Assembly (NCBI GenBank): GCA_019912965.1
Contig: JAIOHM010000110.1
Location: 1-44,830, forward strand
DNA: 44,830 nt
Direction of reading: 5' to 3'
From: Anaerolineae bacterium
Lineage (GTDB): Bacteria > Chloroflexota > Anaerolineae > Aggregatilineales > Phototrophicaceae
Shown here: piece after piece, positions 32,801 through 41,639 of the stretch
Layout of the letters: every line of letters begins with the position of its first letter
Position numbering within the stretch: the stretch's first letter is position 1
Notes under the pieces: generated by a model
Told to the model about the DNA's origin: nothing
The model's input: only the letters and a program-made list of their open reading frames with translations
Databases searched by the model: none
Program-made: the position numbers and the translations under genes

Positions 32801-33695
32801 AACCCAACTGCCGGATTACTTCGTCACCGCGATGGATTTGACGCCCGAAGAACACGTCAAAGTGCAGGGCGCGATTCAACGTTGGGTCGATTCCAGCATC
32901 AGCAAAACCGCCAACGTACCCAATCACTACACCGTTGAACAGGTCAGCGATCTCTACAAATACATGTACGAGATCGGCTGCAAGGGCGGCACGATTTACC
33001 GCGACGGCAGCCGTGATGAGCAGGTACTCATGCTCAAGGGCGACGAACGCGCCGAAAGTGAAATGGCGAATAAAGACAAATCCAAAGCCGCGCCTGCTGC
33101 TGACAAAATCGAGCAGGTTGCCACGCCGCATCGCGTTTATCCCCGCCCCAAGCGCCTATCCGGGGTGACGGTCAGCCGCAAGACACCCTTCGGCACCGCC
33201 TACATCACCATGAACAGCGACGAACATGGCAACCCGTTCGAAGTCTTCATCACCATCGGCAAAGCAGGCAGCGATTTGCAGGCCGATGCCGAAGGTTTGG
33301 GACGGATGCTCAGTTTGCAGTTGCGGACGACAGCGCCGCAAAATCGTCTGGAAATGGTCAAGTTGATTATCGACCAGTTGCAGGGCATTGGCGGTTCGCG
33401 CTCAATCGGCATGGGGCCGAACCGGGTTACCTCCCTGCCGGATGCCGTCGCTGGAGCGTTGATTGACCACTACCTGTCACAGCCCCAAGAGCAGCAGTTG
33501 AACCTGCCTTTGGTCAATGGCAACGGCACATGGAAAGCAGCCGACACCCATACCGAACCCCAACCGCCGCATACCAACGGCACGACGCACGGCTACCAAT
33601 CCCGTGCCGACATCTGCCCCGAATGCGGCACAGTCTCGCTCATCCGCATCGAAGGCTGCGAAAAATGCGATGTCTGCGGATACAGCCGCTGTTAA
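29841..33695 (+). CDS. nrdJ: Adenosylcobalamin-dependent (class II) ribonucleotide reductase with intein
   Basis: A 1284-residue precursor; removing the 423-residue intein leaves about 861. It reduces ribonucleotides to deoxyribonucleotides with a B12-generated thiyl radical, needing no oxygen. Active-site residues: C147 (YYNCYVIPS), radical C778 with E780 in NPCGEQ, and C789 in GVCNLGAINLAKF; the 11-residue distance equals C408-C419 of the Lactobacillus enzyme. PTGTTGTMVNTSTGIEP and YEIGCKGGTIYRDGSRDEQ are also typical. The C-terminus has a TSCPD-like domain (KRLSGVTVSRKTPFGTAYITM) and a CxxC...CxxC tail (ICPECG, CEKCDVCGYSRC) for re-reduction. No ATP-cone is evident. I chose the ATG at 29841; GTG codons at 29823 and 29835, or the more distant ATG at 29724, are alternatives, the last adding a Cys-rich non-homologous stretch. 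Confidence 0.94.
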   Translation: MVQSKAMQRNALHELGYKIFLDRYAQKDMTRATLAVGDTVIVVVDSKTGQREIGTVKTIKLPKVRVQLLDGETVERDLENVDKPLETDPGQMMDRVAAGIAAIEANPELQQQWTENFRWLLEDWKFVPAGRILTAAGTSQRLTYYNCYVIPSPKDSRGGIIETLRQMTEIMSRGGGVGINVSSLRPRHAYVKGVNGRSSGAVSWGALYSFVTGLIEQGGCFGPDERIQTNIGLIPAKELADRIEAGEAIYAHTHKGLRRITARFRNGVKPLYEVTTKRGFKVRITEDHKVAVLMDGEITTMPLKYLQAGDEILLSLGTGVQTNYVTLKATDYTPKKSISSDVRLPEILEEELAYLIGYMHGDGYIHYQYESNVPNYVSMATSNDYPQIRQRIINAIEDIFNVTPTIKDGDGNCKNIRMFSRQAIEVLIANGLLKAKAEDIRVPEAIFRSPSSVQAAFIAGYFDADGCNRGRKGGYGIDSISRDMLADVQQLLSINGILSHISATDRSAQGWQTIYRLIVTGGEFKKRFAAFIPTAKASDDNGKRDMYNTYPASVWTALGARTKYRQQIYDGVSDRISFGQLTKINERLTTDGQVVAAERISSTMRTMPDTITAIQAIGDSDVYDFEVDDVHLLSGSGVYTSNSRRGALMLILNDWHPDVFDFISSKRKAGQITNANISVGVSDKLMAAIEADADWDLVFPDSSHADYDELWDGDLDKWVAAGRSVIKYRTVKAREIWDAMIESAWASAEPGVWFRERSNKMSNSYYYDNGLLIATNPCGEQSLPAFGVCNLGAINLAKFYNPETNDVDWDNLNRAARYSTRFLDNVIDNTPYFFEQNEKQQLGERRVGLNNMGLAELMINLGIRYGSDESVAFIDKLYGFLARAIYETSIELAAEKGAFPMFEAEKFLQSGFMQSMPEDIREKVSQTGIRNVTLLTQAPTGTTGTMVNTSTGIEPFFSWVYYRKSRLGLHEEQVPLVKEWFEAHPGETQLPDYFVTAMDLTPEEHVKVQGAIQRWVDSSISKTANVPNHYTVEQVSDLYKYMYEIGCKGGTIYRDGSRDEQVLMLKGDERAESEMANKDKSKAAPAADKIEQVATPHRVYPRPKRLSGVTVSRKTPFGTAYITMNSDEHGNPFEVFITIGKAGSDLQADAEGLGRMLSLQLRTTAPQNRLEMVKLIIDQLQGIGGSRSIGMGPNRVTSLPDAVAGALIDHYLSQPQEQQLNLPLVNGNGTWKAADTHTEPQPPHTNGTTHGYQSRADICPECGTVSLIRIEGCEKCDVCGYSRC
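30498..31766 (+). mobile_element. Intein with LAGLIDADG homing endonuclease in nrdJ
   Basis: A 423-residue in-frame insertion (residues 220-642) between EQGG and SRRGAL, where reductases continue as GG-(S/T)-RRGA. It begins with C (CFGPDERIQTNIGL, block A), has block B ITEDHKV with the TxxH motif, and ends VYDFEVDDVHLLSGSGVYTSN before Ser+1. Two dodecapeptide motifs, YLIGYMHGDGYI and FIAGYFDADGC, mark a LAGLIDADG endonuclease that looks intact. The penultimate residue is Ser where most inteins have His, though terminal Asn and Ser+1 are present. Splicing restores the reductase. Confidence 0.92.
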
Positions 33696-33708
33696 TCCGA
33701 TAATTGCT

Positions 33709-33732
33709 AAGGGCGGTCGAGAGATCGCCCTT
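33709..33732 (+). terminator. Hairpin after the ribonucleotide reductase gene
   Basis: AAGGGCGGTC pairs with GATCGCCCTT around a GAGA tetraloop (33709-33732), ten pairs including one G-T. Only a short T stretch follows, so it may be a 3' stabiliser as well as a terminator. Confidence 0.5.
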
Positions 33733-33803
33733 TCCGCTACCCTTTTCCCCATCACGGCTGTATAATGCCCGCCTGAACAACCACCGATTGAAGGACTTGC
33801 ATC

Positions 33804-34409
33804 ATGTTTGATGACTTTGAGCCGAACATTACCGGCTTCTGGCAGGAGCCAGACTTTTTCCTTGCCGATCTGGTTTCCGGCTTTGTGAACAAGGGCGGCA
33901 TGGAACTGGGTATTACCTTGTTCGTGCGCGGCTTGGTCATCACCGGCACGCTGGTCAGCGAACAGGAATATCTGGAAGCCATGAGCAGCATGTTCGCCGC
34001 ACAGGCTAAAAAGTCGCTGGTCAAGCCCACCAAAGAAGAAATCAAAACGGCTGAAGAGGTGTTCGATTTCACCCATCTGGCCGAAGATGCCGACCCGGAA
34101 ACCTTCCGTGAACGCGCCCTCAATCCCAAGCCCATTAACCCTTATGCGGATGATGATGACGACGATTTTGATGATTTCGATCCTGAACTGGACGAATCCG
34201 ACCCACCCATCATCCGGCATCTGCATCTCAAGGAACCCGTGATTTTACAGCCGCAGCCTGCCGTCAGTTTTTCACACAGTCAGGTGCCCATTTTGCGCCT
34301 GCGTTTGACACAGGTTGATGGCTGGATGATTGGTAAAGTCACGATGGAAGATGACGATGTAATGGATGATTTCCCACCGCCGCCGCCCATCAACTCGATT
34401 CGCCACTAA
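33804..34409 (+). CDS. GvpU-like domain protein
   Basis: A 201-residue acidic protein. Residues 15-65 (FFLADLVSGFVNKGGMELGITLFVRGLVITGTLVSEQEYLEAM) resemble the gas-vesicle accessory GvpU family, whose members outside gas-vesicle clusters have no known role. The middle carries an Asp-rich stretch (YADDDDDDFDDFDPELDESD, about 114-133); the C-terminal part contains two beta-like segments and a proline run. No other gas-vesicle genes are nearby, so a vesicle role is unlikely. The ATG has GAAGGA eight bases before it. Confidence 0.55.
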   Translation: MFDDFEPNITGFWQEPDFFLADLVSGFVNKGGMELGITLFVRGLVITGTLVSEQEYLEAMSSMFAAQAKKSLVKPTKEEIKTAEEVFDFTHLAEDADPETFRERALNPKPINPYADDDDDDFDDFDPELDESDPPIIRHLHLKEPVILQPQPAVSFSHSQVPILRLRLTQVDGWMIGKVTMEDDDVMDDFPPPPPINSIRH

Positions 34410-34417
34410 ACTTGTAA

Positions 34418-34438
34418 GGGCGCAGCAGATTTGCGCCC
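34418..34438. terminator. GC hairpin between the GvpU-like and YdcF-like genes
   Basis: GGGCGCA (34418-34424) pairs with TGCGCCC (34432-34438) around a seven-base loop. No T-run follows. It belongs by shape to the TA-GGGCG...CGCCC hairpins seen at other gene ends here. Confidence 0.4.
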
Positions 34439-34450
34439 ATACCCAAACCT

Positions 34451-35104
34451 GTGAAAACCATTTTTCGACGTATATATCGCCTTCTGAAATCACGCCGCTT
34501 GCATAAAACCATCGTGGTTGCCGTCTTATTATGGGGATGGGGTGTGCTGGCGTTATGCATGGTCATTGATTCTTACGGGCGACAGGATTTTGCTCAAAAA
34601 GCCGATGTGATTATCGTACTCGGCGCGGGTTTGCGTCGGGATAACACCCCCGGCCCAGCCCTTACCCGCCGTTCTGCCCATGCCGCCGAGTTGTGGCAAG
34701 CAGGTTACGCCCCGGTCATCATATGTGCAGGCGGCAAACCCGGTGACCGCACCCGCAGCGAAGCCGATGCGTGTGCCGAACTCCTCCGCGCGCAGGGTAT
34801 TCCCGCAGAGGCCATCATACTGGAAGACACCAGCCGCAGCACCGAAGAAAATGCGATAGAAACCCGCCTCATTTTGGACTCAAACGGCTGGCAAACAGCT
34901 ATCATCGTCAGCGACGGCTACCACATGTTCCGTGCCCGCCACCTGTTCCTGAATGCAGATATTCCCGTCTATACCAGCCCCGCCATCACCCAACCCCGAT
35001 TCACTGAATATATCGTCTTTATGCTGCGAGAAGTCGTCGCTTTCCACTGGCAGTTCTTCAAAGAAACCTTCAATATTCCGGTCACCTATGTGCAAAGCAT
35101 CTAA
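34451..35104 (+). CDS. YdcF/SanA-like DUF218 membrane protein
   Basis: A 217-residue protein with one N-terminal helix (about 19-41) and a DUF218 (YdcF-like) domain: DVIIVLGAGLRRDNTPGPALTRR, YAPVIICAGGKPGDRTRSEADA, ILEDTSRSTEENA and VSDGYHMFRARHLF. All the family's conserved acidic, arginine and histidine positions appear present. E. coli relatives (YdcF, SanA, ElyC) are connected with envelope barrier function and, for ElyC, with peptidoglycan or lipid-carrier metabolism. The GTG start at 34451 is followed by a basic, positive-inside N-terminus. Probably anchored with the domain outside. Confidence 0.85.
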   Translation: MKTIFRRIYRLLKSRRLHKTIVVAVLLWGWGVLALCMVIDSYGRQDFAQKADVIIVLGAGLRRDNTPGPALTRRSAHAAELWQAGYAPVIICAGGKPGDRTRSEADACAELLRAQGIPAEAIILEDTSRSTEENAIETRLILDSNGWQTAIIVSDGYHMFRARHLFLNADIPVYTSPAITQPRFTEYIVFMLREVVAFHWQFFKETFNIPVTYVQSI

Positions 35105-35194
35105 AGAATGTTCCGTAACGGTGCGGCGTCTCTGCACCCCTTGATGCCATGTAAGTCCAACATAATCCGTTGGTCAAGCGTAGGTCAGTTGTAA

Positions 35195-35223
35195 TATTCA
35201 CGATTCCCGCTTTATCCTATAAT
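35195..35223 (+). promoter_or_regulatory. Promoter of the alpha-2-macroglobulin gene
   Basis: A perfect TATAAT (35218-35223) lies 17 bases after TATTCA (35195-35200, a weak -35). Transcription would begin near 35230, about 47 bases before the ATG, with AAAGGA as ribosome binding site. Confidence 0.45.
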
Positions 35224-35276
35224 CAAAGTAGCACAATTGGGGCTGTGTCCCCATCACGGCTCGAAAAAGGATTTAT

Positions 35277-38200
35277 ATGCGAACACACCGCTTCACTTTA
35301 CTTTTGGTAGCCTTATTACTGGTTCTTAGCGTATCCTCGCTTGCCGCGCAGGATACCCCACCACCACCAACCGCGCCGCTTCAAGTCGTGGATTCCACAC
35401 CATTTTTAGGCGAAGAACTCGGTCTGCAATCCGAGATTATCCTGTTCTTCAACCGCCCGCTGGACTGCGCTTCAGCCCAATCCGCCTTCAGCATCGCGCC
35501 AACGGTTGATGGCTCAGTCTCTTGTGATGACACTACATCATCGCTGCGCTTCACACCTTCAGAAACATTCGCGCGCGCAGCAGATTACACTGTCACGATA
35601 AGCACCGCTGTTCAGGGGCAAGACGGCTCGAAGTTGAATGAGGCCTTCACGCTCGAACTCAACACGGTCGGCTATCTGACAGTATCAGATGTTCTGCCTG
35701 CGAACGACAGCACCGAAATCGCTACCGATGCCGCCATCACCGCCATCTTCAACCGTCCGGTTGTGCCGCTGGTGACCGTCGAAGAAATGGCAACGCTGCC
35801 CAGCCCACTGATCATCTCGCCAGAGGTCGCCGGAACAGGCGAATGGCTGAACACCTCCATTTATGTATTCCGCCCGGAAATGGCAGGCGGCACACAGTAC
35901 ACCGTCAGCCTCAAGCCAGATTTACAAGCTATTGATGGCTCAGTGCTGCAAGAAGCCGTAAGCTGGACGTTCCAGACACAAAGTCCCGCCATTACCGAGG
36001 TTTTCCCGCCGGACTTGAGTTCGGATGTCAGCCTGAACGACGCTATCCAGATTCGCTTCAACCAGCCGATGGATCGCCCCAGTGTTGAAGCCAATTTCTT
36101 TTTGCGCCCCGAAGGTGGTAATGCGCTCCCCGGCGTGTTTGAATGGGCGGAGGATAATGCGGGATTCAGCTTTACGCCGGATAGCCCACTCCAACTGGAA
36201 GCCATCTACGAAGCAGGACTCAACCCCGGCGCGACTGCTGAAGTCGGTGATGCAGGATTAGTCGGTTTTTCGGAATGGTCATTTGCCACCGTTCCCTTCC
36301 CGGCTATCGTCAGCACCGACCCCAGCGATGGCGCTGACGGGGTTTATCCTTGGGGCAGTTTCACCCTGTATTTCGCCTCGCCGATGGACATCGAAACCCT
36401 CGAAGGCAAAATCACCATCGAGCCGGAACCATGGCGCGACCCGGATTACTACTACAGCGAATACAACAACAGTTACACCATCAACTTCCCCTTCGAACCC
36501 AGCACCGCCTACACCATCACCATCGCCCCCGGCATGGCCGATATTTACGGCAACCAAATCGTGACGCAGCGGGTCATCAGTTTCACCACCGCGCCTTACG
36601 ACCCGGATTTTGTGCTCAATGTTCCCGGCGGTGTCGGCTTCTATAACGCCAATGCTGAAAATACACAGTTGTTCCTGACGCATCGCAATATTTCGCGTCT
36701 GGATTTCCAGCTTTACACCATCCCGGTGCAGAATTTCGTCACAGCAGTGTCAGCCGATAGTTACGGTGCAGCCAATGGAATCTTCCCGTCGCCCAGCGAC
36801 TTGCTCCGAAGCTGGCAGTTGCCTGTCAGTGCCACTGAAAACAGCCGTAAGTACGAACTGCTGACCCTCGGCGGCGCACAAACCCCCGGCGGCGCGTTCG
36901 AATGCCCCGGTGCAGCGCCCAGCCGTTTGAAAGTTGGCGATACTGCCATCGTTATCAGCGATCCAGACCCGGTTCGCGCCCGTGCCAACCCGCCAGATGG
37001 CGAAGTTCTCAGCCAGCTTTACAAAGATTATCAACTGCCCATCATCGGCGGCCCGGTTTGCGCTAACGAAATCATCTGGTGGCAGGTGCGCCTGCGGGAT
37101 GAAACCCCCGCTTGGGTGGCCGAAGCCATTCCCGGTGACGATGGTCAGGCGGACTATCTGCTGGACGTGCGGATTGCCGCCGATATAACCCCGGTGGAGA
37201 TTGCCCCAGTGGTCGGTGGCGAAGGCGCTCTACCCCCCGGCATTTACCTGCTGCGAGCCAACTCGCCAGAAACCGAAAGTCGTGGCTGGCAAGCGACAGG
37301 CCATTTCCTGATCGTCGGCACAGCCAACCTGACCATGAAATACGCCGTTGATAGTGTCCTGATCTGGGCAACTGAAGCCCAAACCGGGCAGCCCTTAGCC
37401 AACGCACCGATTACCGTTTACGACAAGAACTACAACGATCTCGCCAGCGGCACAACCGATGCCAATGGTTTGCTGCGCTTGCCCATCCCGCGCGTCAACG
37501 ATCTATATGTACCCTTGTTCGCCACCCTCCGGACGGAAACCCAATTCGGCGTCGGCTTCATCGGCTGGTCGGATGGCATCGAACCCTACCAATTCGGGCA
37601 GAACTACAACTACTATCCCGAACTCTATCGCGCTTACCTCTACACCGACCGTCCAATTTACCGCCCGGATCAGCCCGTTTACTTCCGGGGCATCGTACGT
37701 GCGCAGGACGATGTAACCTACACCCCGCCGGATTTCAGCACCATCCCGGTGAAGGTCTACGATTTCAACGGCGAACTGGTCTTCGATCAACCGCTGCCCA
37801 TTACCCCCTACGGCACATTCAGCGGGCAATTCGATATTGCTGATGATGCCGTGCTGGGCTACTACCGCATCGAAGCCGAACTCCCCAGTCGTAGCCCGGA
37901 CGAATTCTATCGCCCTACTGCTTCGATTAGCTTCGGCGTCGCCGAATTCCGCTTGCCGGAATTTCAGGTCAGTGTCACCCCTGCCGCTGGCGAGGTTGTG
38001 CAGGGAGATACCATCAGCGTCACCATCGACAGCCGTTATTTCTTCGGCGGCGCGGTGACGGATGCCAATGTTGAATACAGCGTCGTCTCCAACCCCTACT
38101 TCTTCAACTACGATGGCCCCGGTTTCTACGACTTCATCGACTACGACTACGACTCCGGCTCAAGCGAGTTTTACAGCGGCTACGGTCAGGAGATCGCCAG

Positions 38201-41200
38201 CGGTGAAGGCACAACCGATGGGCAAGGCCAACTGACCATCGAAATTCCGGCTGCACTGGAAGACAACACCCAAAGCCAGACCTTCACCATCGAAGCTGCC
38301 ATCAGCGACGAAAGCCAGCAAATCGTTGCAGGACGTGTCGATGTCACCGTGCATAAAGGTCTGGTCTACATCGGCGCACGCCCGGAAAATTACGTCAGCA
38401 CGGCGGGTGAAGAAACCGCCATCAACCTGATCGCCGTTGATTGGGAAAGTCAGGGCATCGCCAACCAGACCATTGAAGTCGAAGTTGTCGAACGTCGCTG
38501 GTCAAGCGTACAGGAACAGGACGAAGCCGGACGCACTACATGGACGTGGGAAGTCGAAGAAATCCCGGTCACAACAGGCAGCGCGACAACTGACGATCAG
38601 GGCAAAGCCATCTTCAGCTTTACACCCCCCAACGGCGGTATCTTTAAAGCCAAAATCACCACCCGCGACAGCGAGGGTAACGAAATCATCGCCGCCACCA
38701 CCCTTTGGGTATCCAGCGGTGAATACGTCTCATGGCGGCAGCAGAACAGCAATCGCATCGATCTGATTGCCGACCAGGACAGCTACAATGTGGGCGACAC
38801 TGCCGAAATCCTGATTACCTCGCCGTTTCAGGGGACAACGCAGGCATTGGTGACCATCGAACGTGGCGATGTATTGACCGCCGAATACATCACCATGACC
38901 AGCAATTCCACCATTTACAACATACCCATCACCCCGGAATTCGCGCCCAATGTTTATGTCAGTGTCCTGCTGGTCAAAGGCATTGATGAAAACAATCCTG
39001 TCCCGGCTTTCCGCGCAGGACTAATTCAGTTGGGTGTGGATAACAGCCAGAAAGAACTCAACATCGAAATTACGCCGGATGTGCCGCAGGCTGGCCCCGG
39101 TGATACCGTTACCTACACCGTCAAAACCACCAACTTTGAAGGCAATCCAATACAGGCTGAAGTCGGCATCGGTTTAACCGATCTGGCTTCCCTCTCGATT
39201 GCCGAACCCAACAGTGGCCCGCTGCTGACGTACTACTATGGACAGCAGGGTTTAGCCGTCCGTACTTCTACCCCGCTGACCATCAACGTCGATCAACTCA
39301 CCCAAACCGTACTGGACACCATCAAAGGCGGCGGCGGTGGCGGTGGTGAAGGCGGAATTTTCGACATCCGGCAGGATTTTGTCGATACCGCTTACTGGAA
39401 CGCCTCATTGGTCACAGGCGCAGACGGCACAGCCACCTTTACCGTCACCCTGCCCGATAACCTGACCACATGGCGTTTGGATGCCCGCGCCGTCACCAGC
39501 GGCACGGATGGGCTGACATTGGTTGGAGAAGATACCTTCGACCTCATCAGCACCAAACCCCTGCTCATTCGTCCGGTCACACCGCGCTTTATGGTCGTGG
39601 GCGATCAGGTAACGCTGGCCGCCATCGTCAACAACAACACTGGCGAAGAAATGGCGGTCGAAATCTCCTTGCAGGGCACAGGCATGACCATGTTGGGTGA
39701 TGCTGCGCAGACCTTCACCATCCCTTCCAGCGGACGCCAGCGCGTCGAATGGAATGTGACGGTGGATGATGTCCCCTCGATTGATGTAACCTTCTTCGCC
39801 AACGGCAATAATGGTGCCTTCACCGATGCCAGCAAACCGCCGCTAGGTCAGGGCGAAGCACAGTTGCTCCCGGTCTATAAATACGAAGTGCCGGAAACCG
39901 TCGGCACTGCCGGATTGCTGCGTGAAGGCGGCTCAATCACTGAAGCCATCGCCTTACCGCAGCGTTTCGATGTGACACAGGGCGAACTCACTGTACAGAT
40001 TGACCCGTCGCTGGCCGCCACCACATTGGATGGCCTCGAATATCTGCGCAACTATCCGCACCAGTGCATCGAACAAACTGTCAGTCGCTTTTTACCCAAT
40101 ATCATGACCTTCCGCGCGCTGGATAGTCTGTCTGTCGCCAACGACACCCTCCGCAGCCAGCTTGAAGGCGGAGTCAATTTCGCCATCCAGCGGCTCTATG
40201 CTCAGCAGAAAACCGATGGCGGCTGGGGCTGGTTCGTGCAGGATCCCAGCAATGCGCTGACGACTGCCTATGCGCTCATTGGCCTGTCCGAAGCCAAGAG
40301 TTCCGGTTTTGTCGTATCGGATGATGTGATCCGCCGCGCACAAGGCTATCTGCAATCAACCTTCATCGTTCCTGATCAGACTCAACCGCGCTGGCGCTTA
40401 AATCGTCAAGCCTTTGTGCTCTATGCCTTAGCCCGTTCTGGCGCACCAGATGTCAGCCGCGCTGCCAATCTGTTCGACGCCCGCGACCGTCTCGATATTT
40501 ACGCCAAAGCCTTCCTCGCGTTGACCTTCAGCTATGTCAACTCTTCGGATACCAGCCGGAGCGATACTCTTGTGTCTGATTTGGTCAACAGCGCCATTCT
40601 CAGCGCGACCGGAGCACATTGGGAAGAAGCCGAAAACGATTACTGGAACTGGAACACCGACACCCGCACCACCGCCATCGTTCTGGATGCGCTCATCAAA
40701 CTGCGTCCCCAGAACGACTTGATACCCAACGTCGTCCGCTGGTTGATGGTCGCCCGCACCGCCGACCACTGGGAAACCACTCAGGAAACAGCGTGGGCAG
40801 TCATGTCCCTGACCGACTGGATGGTTCTCAGTGGCGAACTGCGCCCGGATTATGGCTTCTCGGCCTCGCTCAACGGCGAAAAGCTGACCGAAGGCACAGT
40901 CACGACCGACAATGTGCGCGACTCGATTGAACTGCAAGTACAGGTAGCCGACATGCTGGCCGATCAGGCCAACGAATTGGTCATCGGGCGTACTGATGGC
41001 GCGGGTGTGCTCTACTACACTGCCCATCTGGAAGCCTACTTGCCCGTACCAGAAGTCGAACCGCTGAATCGCGGCATCATCGTCGAACGTCGCTACACAC
41101 TTCCCGGCAGTGATGAACCCGTCACCGAAGCCCACGTTGGCGAATTGGTCAACGTCCGCCTGACGATCATCGCCCCCAACGATCTGCACTATGCCGTCGT

Positions 41201-41531
41201 CGAAGACCCGATTCCGGCAGGTACAGAAGCCGTCAACCCCAATCTCAGCACCGAACAGCAGATCGGCACGCAGCCGGAAGTCAGCCAGACCGACCCGCTG
41301 AGTTACGGCTGGGGCTGGTGGTGGTTCAGCAACATCGAATTCCGCGACGAAAAAGTAGCCCTCTACGCGACCTTTTTGCCCGCCGGAACCTATGAATTCA
41401 CCTACAGCATCCGCGCTGGGTTGCCGGGTGTCTATAACGTCATTCCCGCCACCGGGCAGGAATTCTACTTCCCGGAGGTCTACGGGCGCAGTGCAGGCAG
41501 CACCTTCACTGTCCTCCCCGCCGTCGAATAA
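35277..41531 (+). CDS. Secreted bacterial alpha-2-macroglobulin with SH3b insertion
   Basis: A 2084-residue protein. A signal peptide (about 1-24, ending near SLAAQD, no lipobox) is followed by four Big_5-type Ig-like modules (about 30-445, with repeating NRP/NQPMD and FTPS patterns). An SH3b-like domain lies at about 545-625 (RLKVGDTAIVI, VRARANPPDG, GGPVCANEIIWWQVR). The macroglobulin part has the A2M_N signature AYLYTDRPIYRPDQPVYFRG near 785, a glycine run (about 1351), FVDTAYWNASLVTGADG, and a thioester C1597-I-E-Q1600, then a thioester domain (DGGWGWF) and an MG10-like C-terminus. Such proteins trap attacking proteases by thioester capture. In many proteobacteria a PbpC partner is encoded beside it; none is here. 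No transmembrane anchor is seen, so it is probably free in the periplasm-like space or secreted. Confidence 0.93.
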   Translation: MRTHRFTLLLVALLLVLSVSSLAAQDTPPPPTAPLQVVDSTPFLGEELGLQSEIILFFNRPLDCASAQSAFSIAPTVDGSVSCDDTTSSLRFTPSETFARAADYTVTISTAVQGQDGSKLNEAFTLELNTVGYLTVSDVLPANDSTEIATDAAITAIFNRPVVPLVTVEEMATLPSPLIISPEVAGTGEWLNTSIYVFRPEMAGGTQYTVSLKPDLQAIDGSVLQEAVSWTFQTQSPAITEVFPPDLSSDVSLNDAIQIRFNQPMDRPSVEANFFLRPEGGNALPGVFEWAEDNAGFSFTPDSPLQLEAIYEAGLNPGATAEVGDAGLVGFSEWSFATVPFPAIVSTDPSDGADGVYPWGSFTLYFASPMDIETLEGKITIEPEPWRDPDYYYSEYNNSYTINFPFEPSTAYTITIAPGMADIYGNQIVTQRVISFTTAPYDPDFVLNVPGGVGFYNANAENTQLFLTHRNISRLDFQLYTIPVQNFVTAVSADSYGAANGIFPSPSDLLRSWQLPVSATENSRKYELLTLGGAQTPGGAFECPGAAPSRLKVGDTAIVISDPDPVRARANPPDGEVLSQLYKDYQLPIIGGPVCANEIIWWQVRLRDETPAWVAEAIPGDDGQADYLLDVRIAADITPVEIAPVVGGEGALPPGIYLLRANSPETESRGWQATGHFLIVGTANLTMKYAVDSVLIWATEAQTGQPLANAPITVYDKNYNDLASGTTDANGLLRLPIPRVNDLYVPLFATLRTETQFGVGFIGWSDGIEPYQFGQNYNYYPELYRAYLYTDRPIYRPDQPVYFRGIVRAQDDVTYTPPDFSTIPVKVYDFNGELVFDQPLPITPYGTFSGQFDIADDAVLGYYRIEAELPSRSPDEFYRPTASISFGVAEFRLPEFQVSVTPAAGEVVQGDTISVTIDSRYFFGGAVTDANVEYSVVSNPYFFNYDGPGFYDFIDYDYDSGSSEFYSGYGQEIASGEGTTDGQGQLTIEIPAALEDNTQSQTFTIEAAISDESQQIVAGRVDVTVHKGLVYIGARPENYVSTAGEETAINLIAVDWESQGIANQTIEVEVVERRWSSVQEQDEAGRTTWTWEVEEIPVTTGSATTDDQGKAIFSFTPPNGGIFKAKITTRDSEGNEIIAATTLWVSSGEYVSWRQQNSNRIDLIADQDSYNVGDTAEILITSPFQGTTQALVTIERGDVLTAEYITMTSNSTIYNIPITPEFAPNVYVSVLLVKGIDENNPVPAFRAGLIQLGVDNSQKELNIEITPDVPQAGPGDTVTYTVKTTNFEGNPIQAEVGIGLTDLASLSIAEPNSGPLLTYYYGQQGLAVRTSTPLTINVDQLTQTVLDTIKGGGGGGGEGGIFDIRQDFVDTAYWNASLVTGADGTATFTVTLPDNLTTWRLDARAVTSGTDGLTLVGEDTFDLISTKPLLIRPVTPRFMVVGDQVTLAAIVNNNTGEEMAVEISLQGTGMTMLGDAAQTFTIPSSGRQRVEWNVTVDDVPSIDVTFFANGNNGAFTDASKPPLGQGEAQLLPVYKYEVPETVGTAGLLREGGSITEAIALPQRFDVTQGELTVQIDPSLAATTLDGLEYLRNYPHQCIEQTVSRFLPNIMTFRALDSLSVANDTLRSQLEGGVNFAIQRLYAQQKTDGGWGWFVQDPSNALTTAYALIGLSEAKSSGFVVSDDVIRRAQGYLQSTFIVPDQTQPRWRLNRQAFVLYALARSGAPDVSRAANLFDARDRLDIYAKAFLALTFSYVNSSDTSRSDTLVSDLVNSAILSATGAHWEEAENDYWNWNTDTRTTAIVLDALIKLRPQNDLIPNVVRWLMVARTADHWETTQETAWAVMSLTDWMVLSGELRPDYGFSASLNGEKLTEGTVTTDNVRDSIELQVQVADMLADQANELVIGRTDGAGVLYYTAHLEAYLPVPEVEPLNRGIIVERRYTLPGSDEPVTEAHVGELVNVRLTIIAPNDLHYAVVEDPIPAGTEAVNPNLSTEQQIGTQPEVSQTDPLSYGWGWWWFSNIEFRDEKVALYATFLPAGTYEFTYSIRAGLPGVYNVIPATGQEFYFPEVYGRSAGSTFTVLPAVE

Positions 41532-41537
41532 CCATTT

Positions 41538-41568
41538 GTAGGGGCGTCCGGCTCGGACGCCCTTCTTA
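41538..41568. repeat. TAGGGGCG hairpin, direct copy A
   Basis: GGGCGTCCG and CGGACGCCC form a perfect nine-pair stem with a GCT loop, directly after the macroglobulin stop codon. A second copy at 41640-41670 differs at only two of 31 positions. It probably also acts as a terminator. Confidence 0.65.
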
Positions 41569-41570
41569 AA

Positions 41571-41605
41571 GCCCCTCTCCAACTGGAGAGGGGTTGGGGA
41601 TGAGG
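41571..41605. repeat. G-rich hairpin repeat, copy 3
   Basis: CCCCTCTCC (41572-41580) pairs with GGAGAGGGG (41585-41593), followed by TTGGGGATGAGGT. It lies between the two TAGGGGCG hairpins, making a cluster of three. Confidence 0.65.
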
Positions 41606-41639
41606 TTGCTGCTCGCCCCTTCAATAGATAAATCGCATC

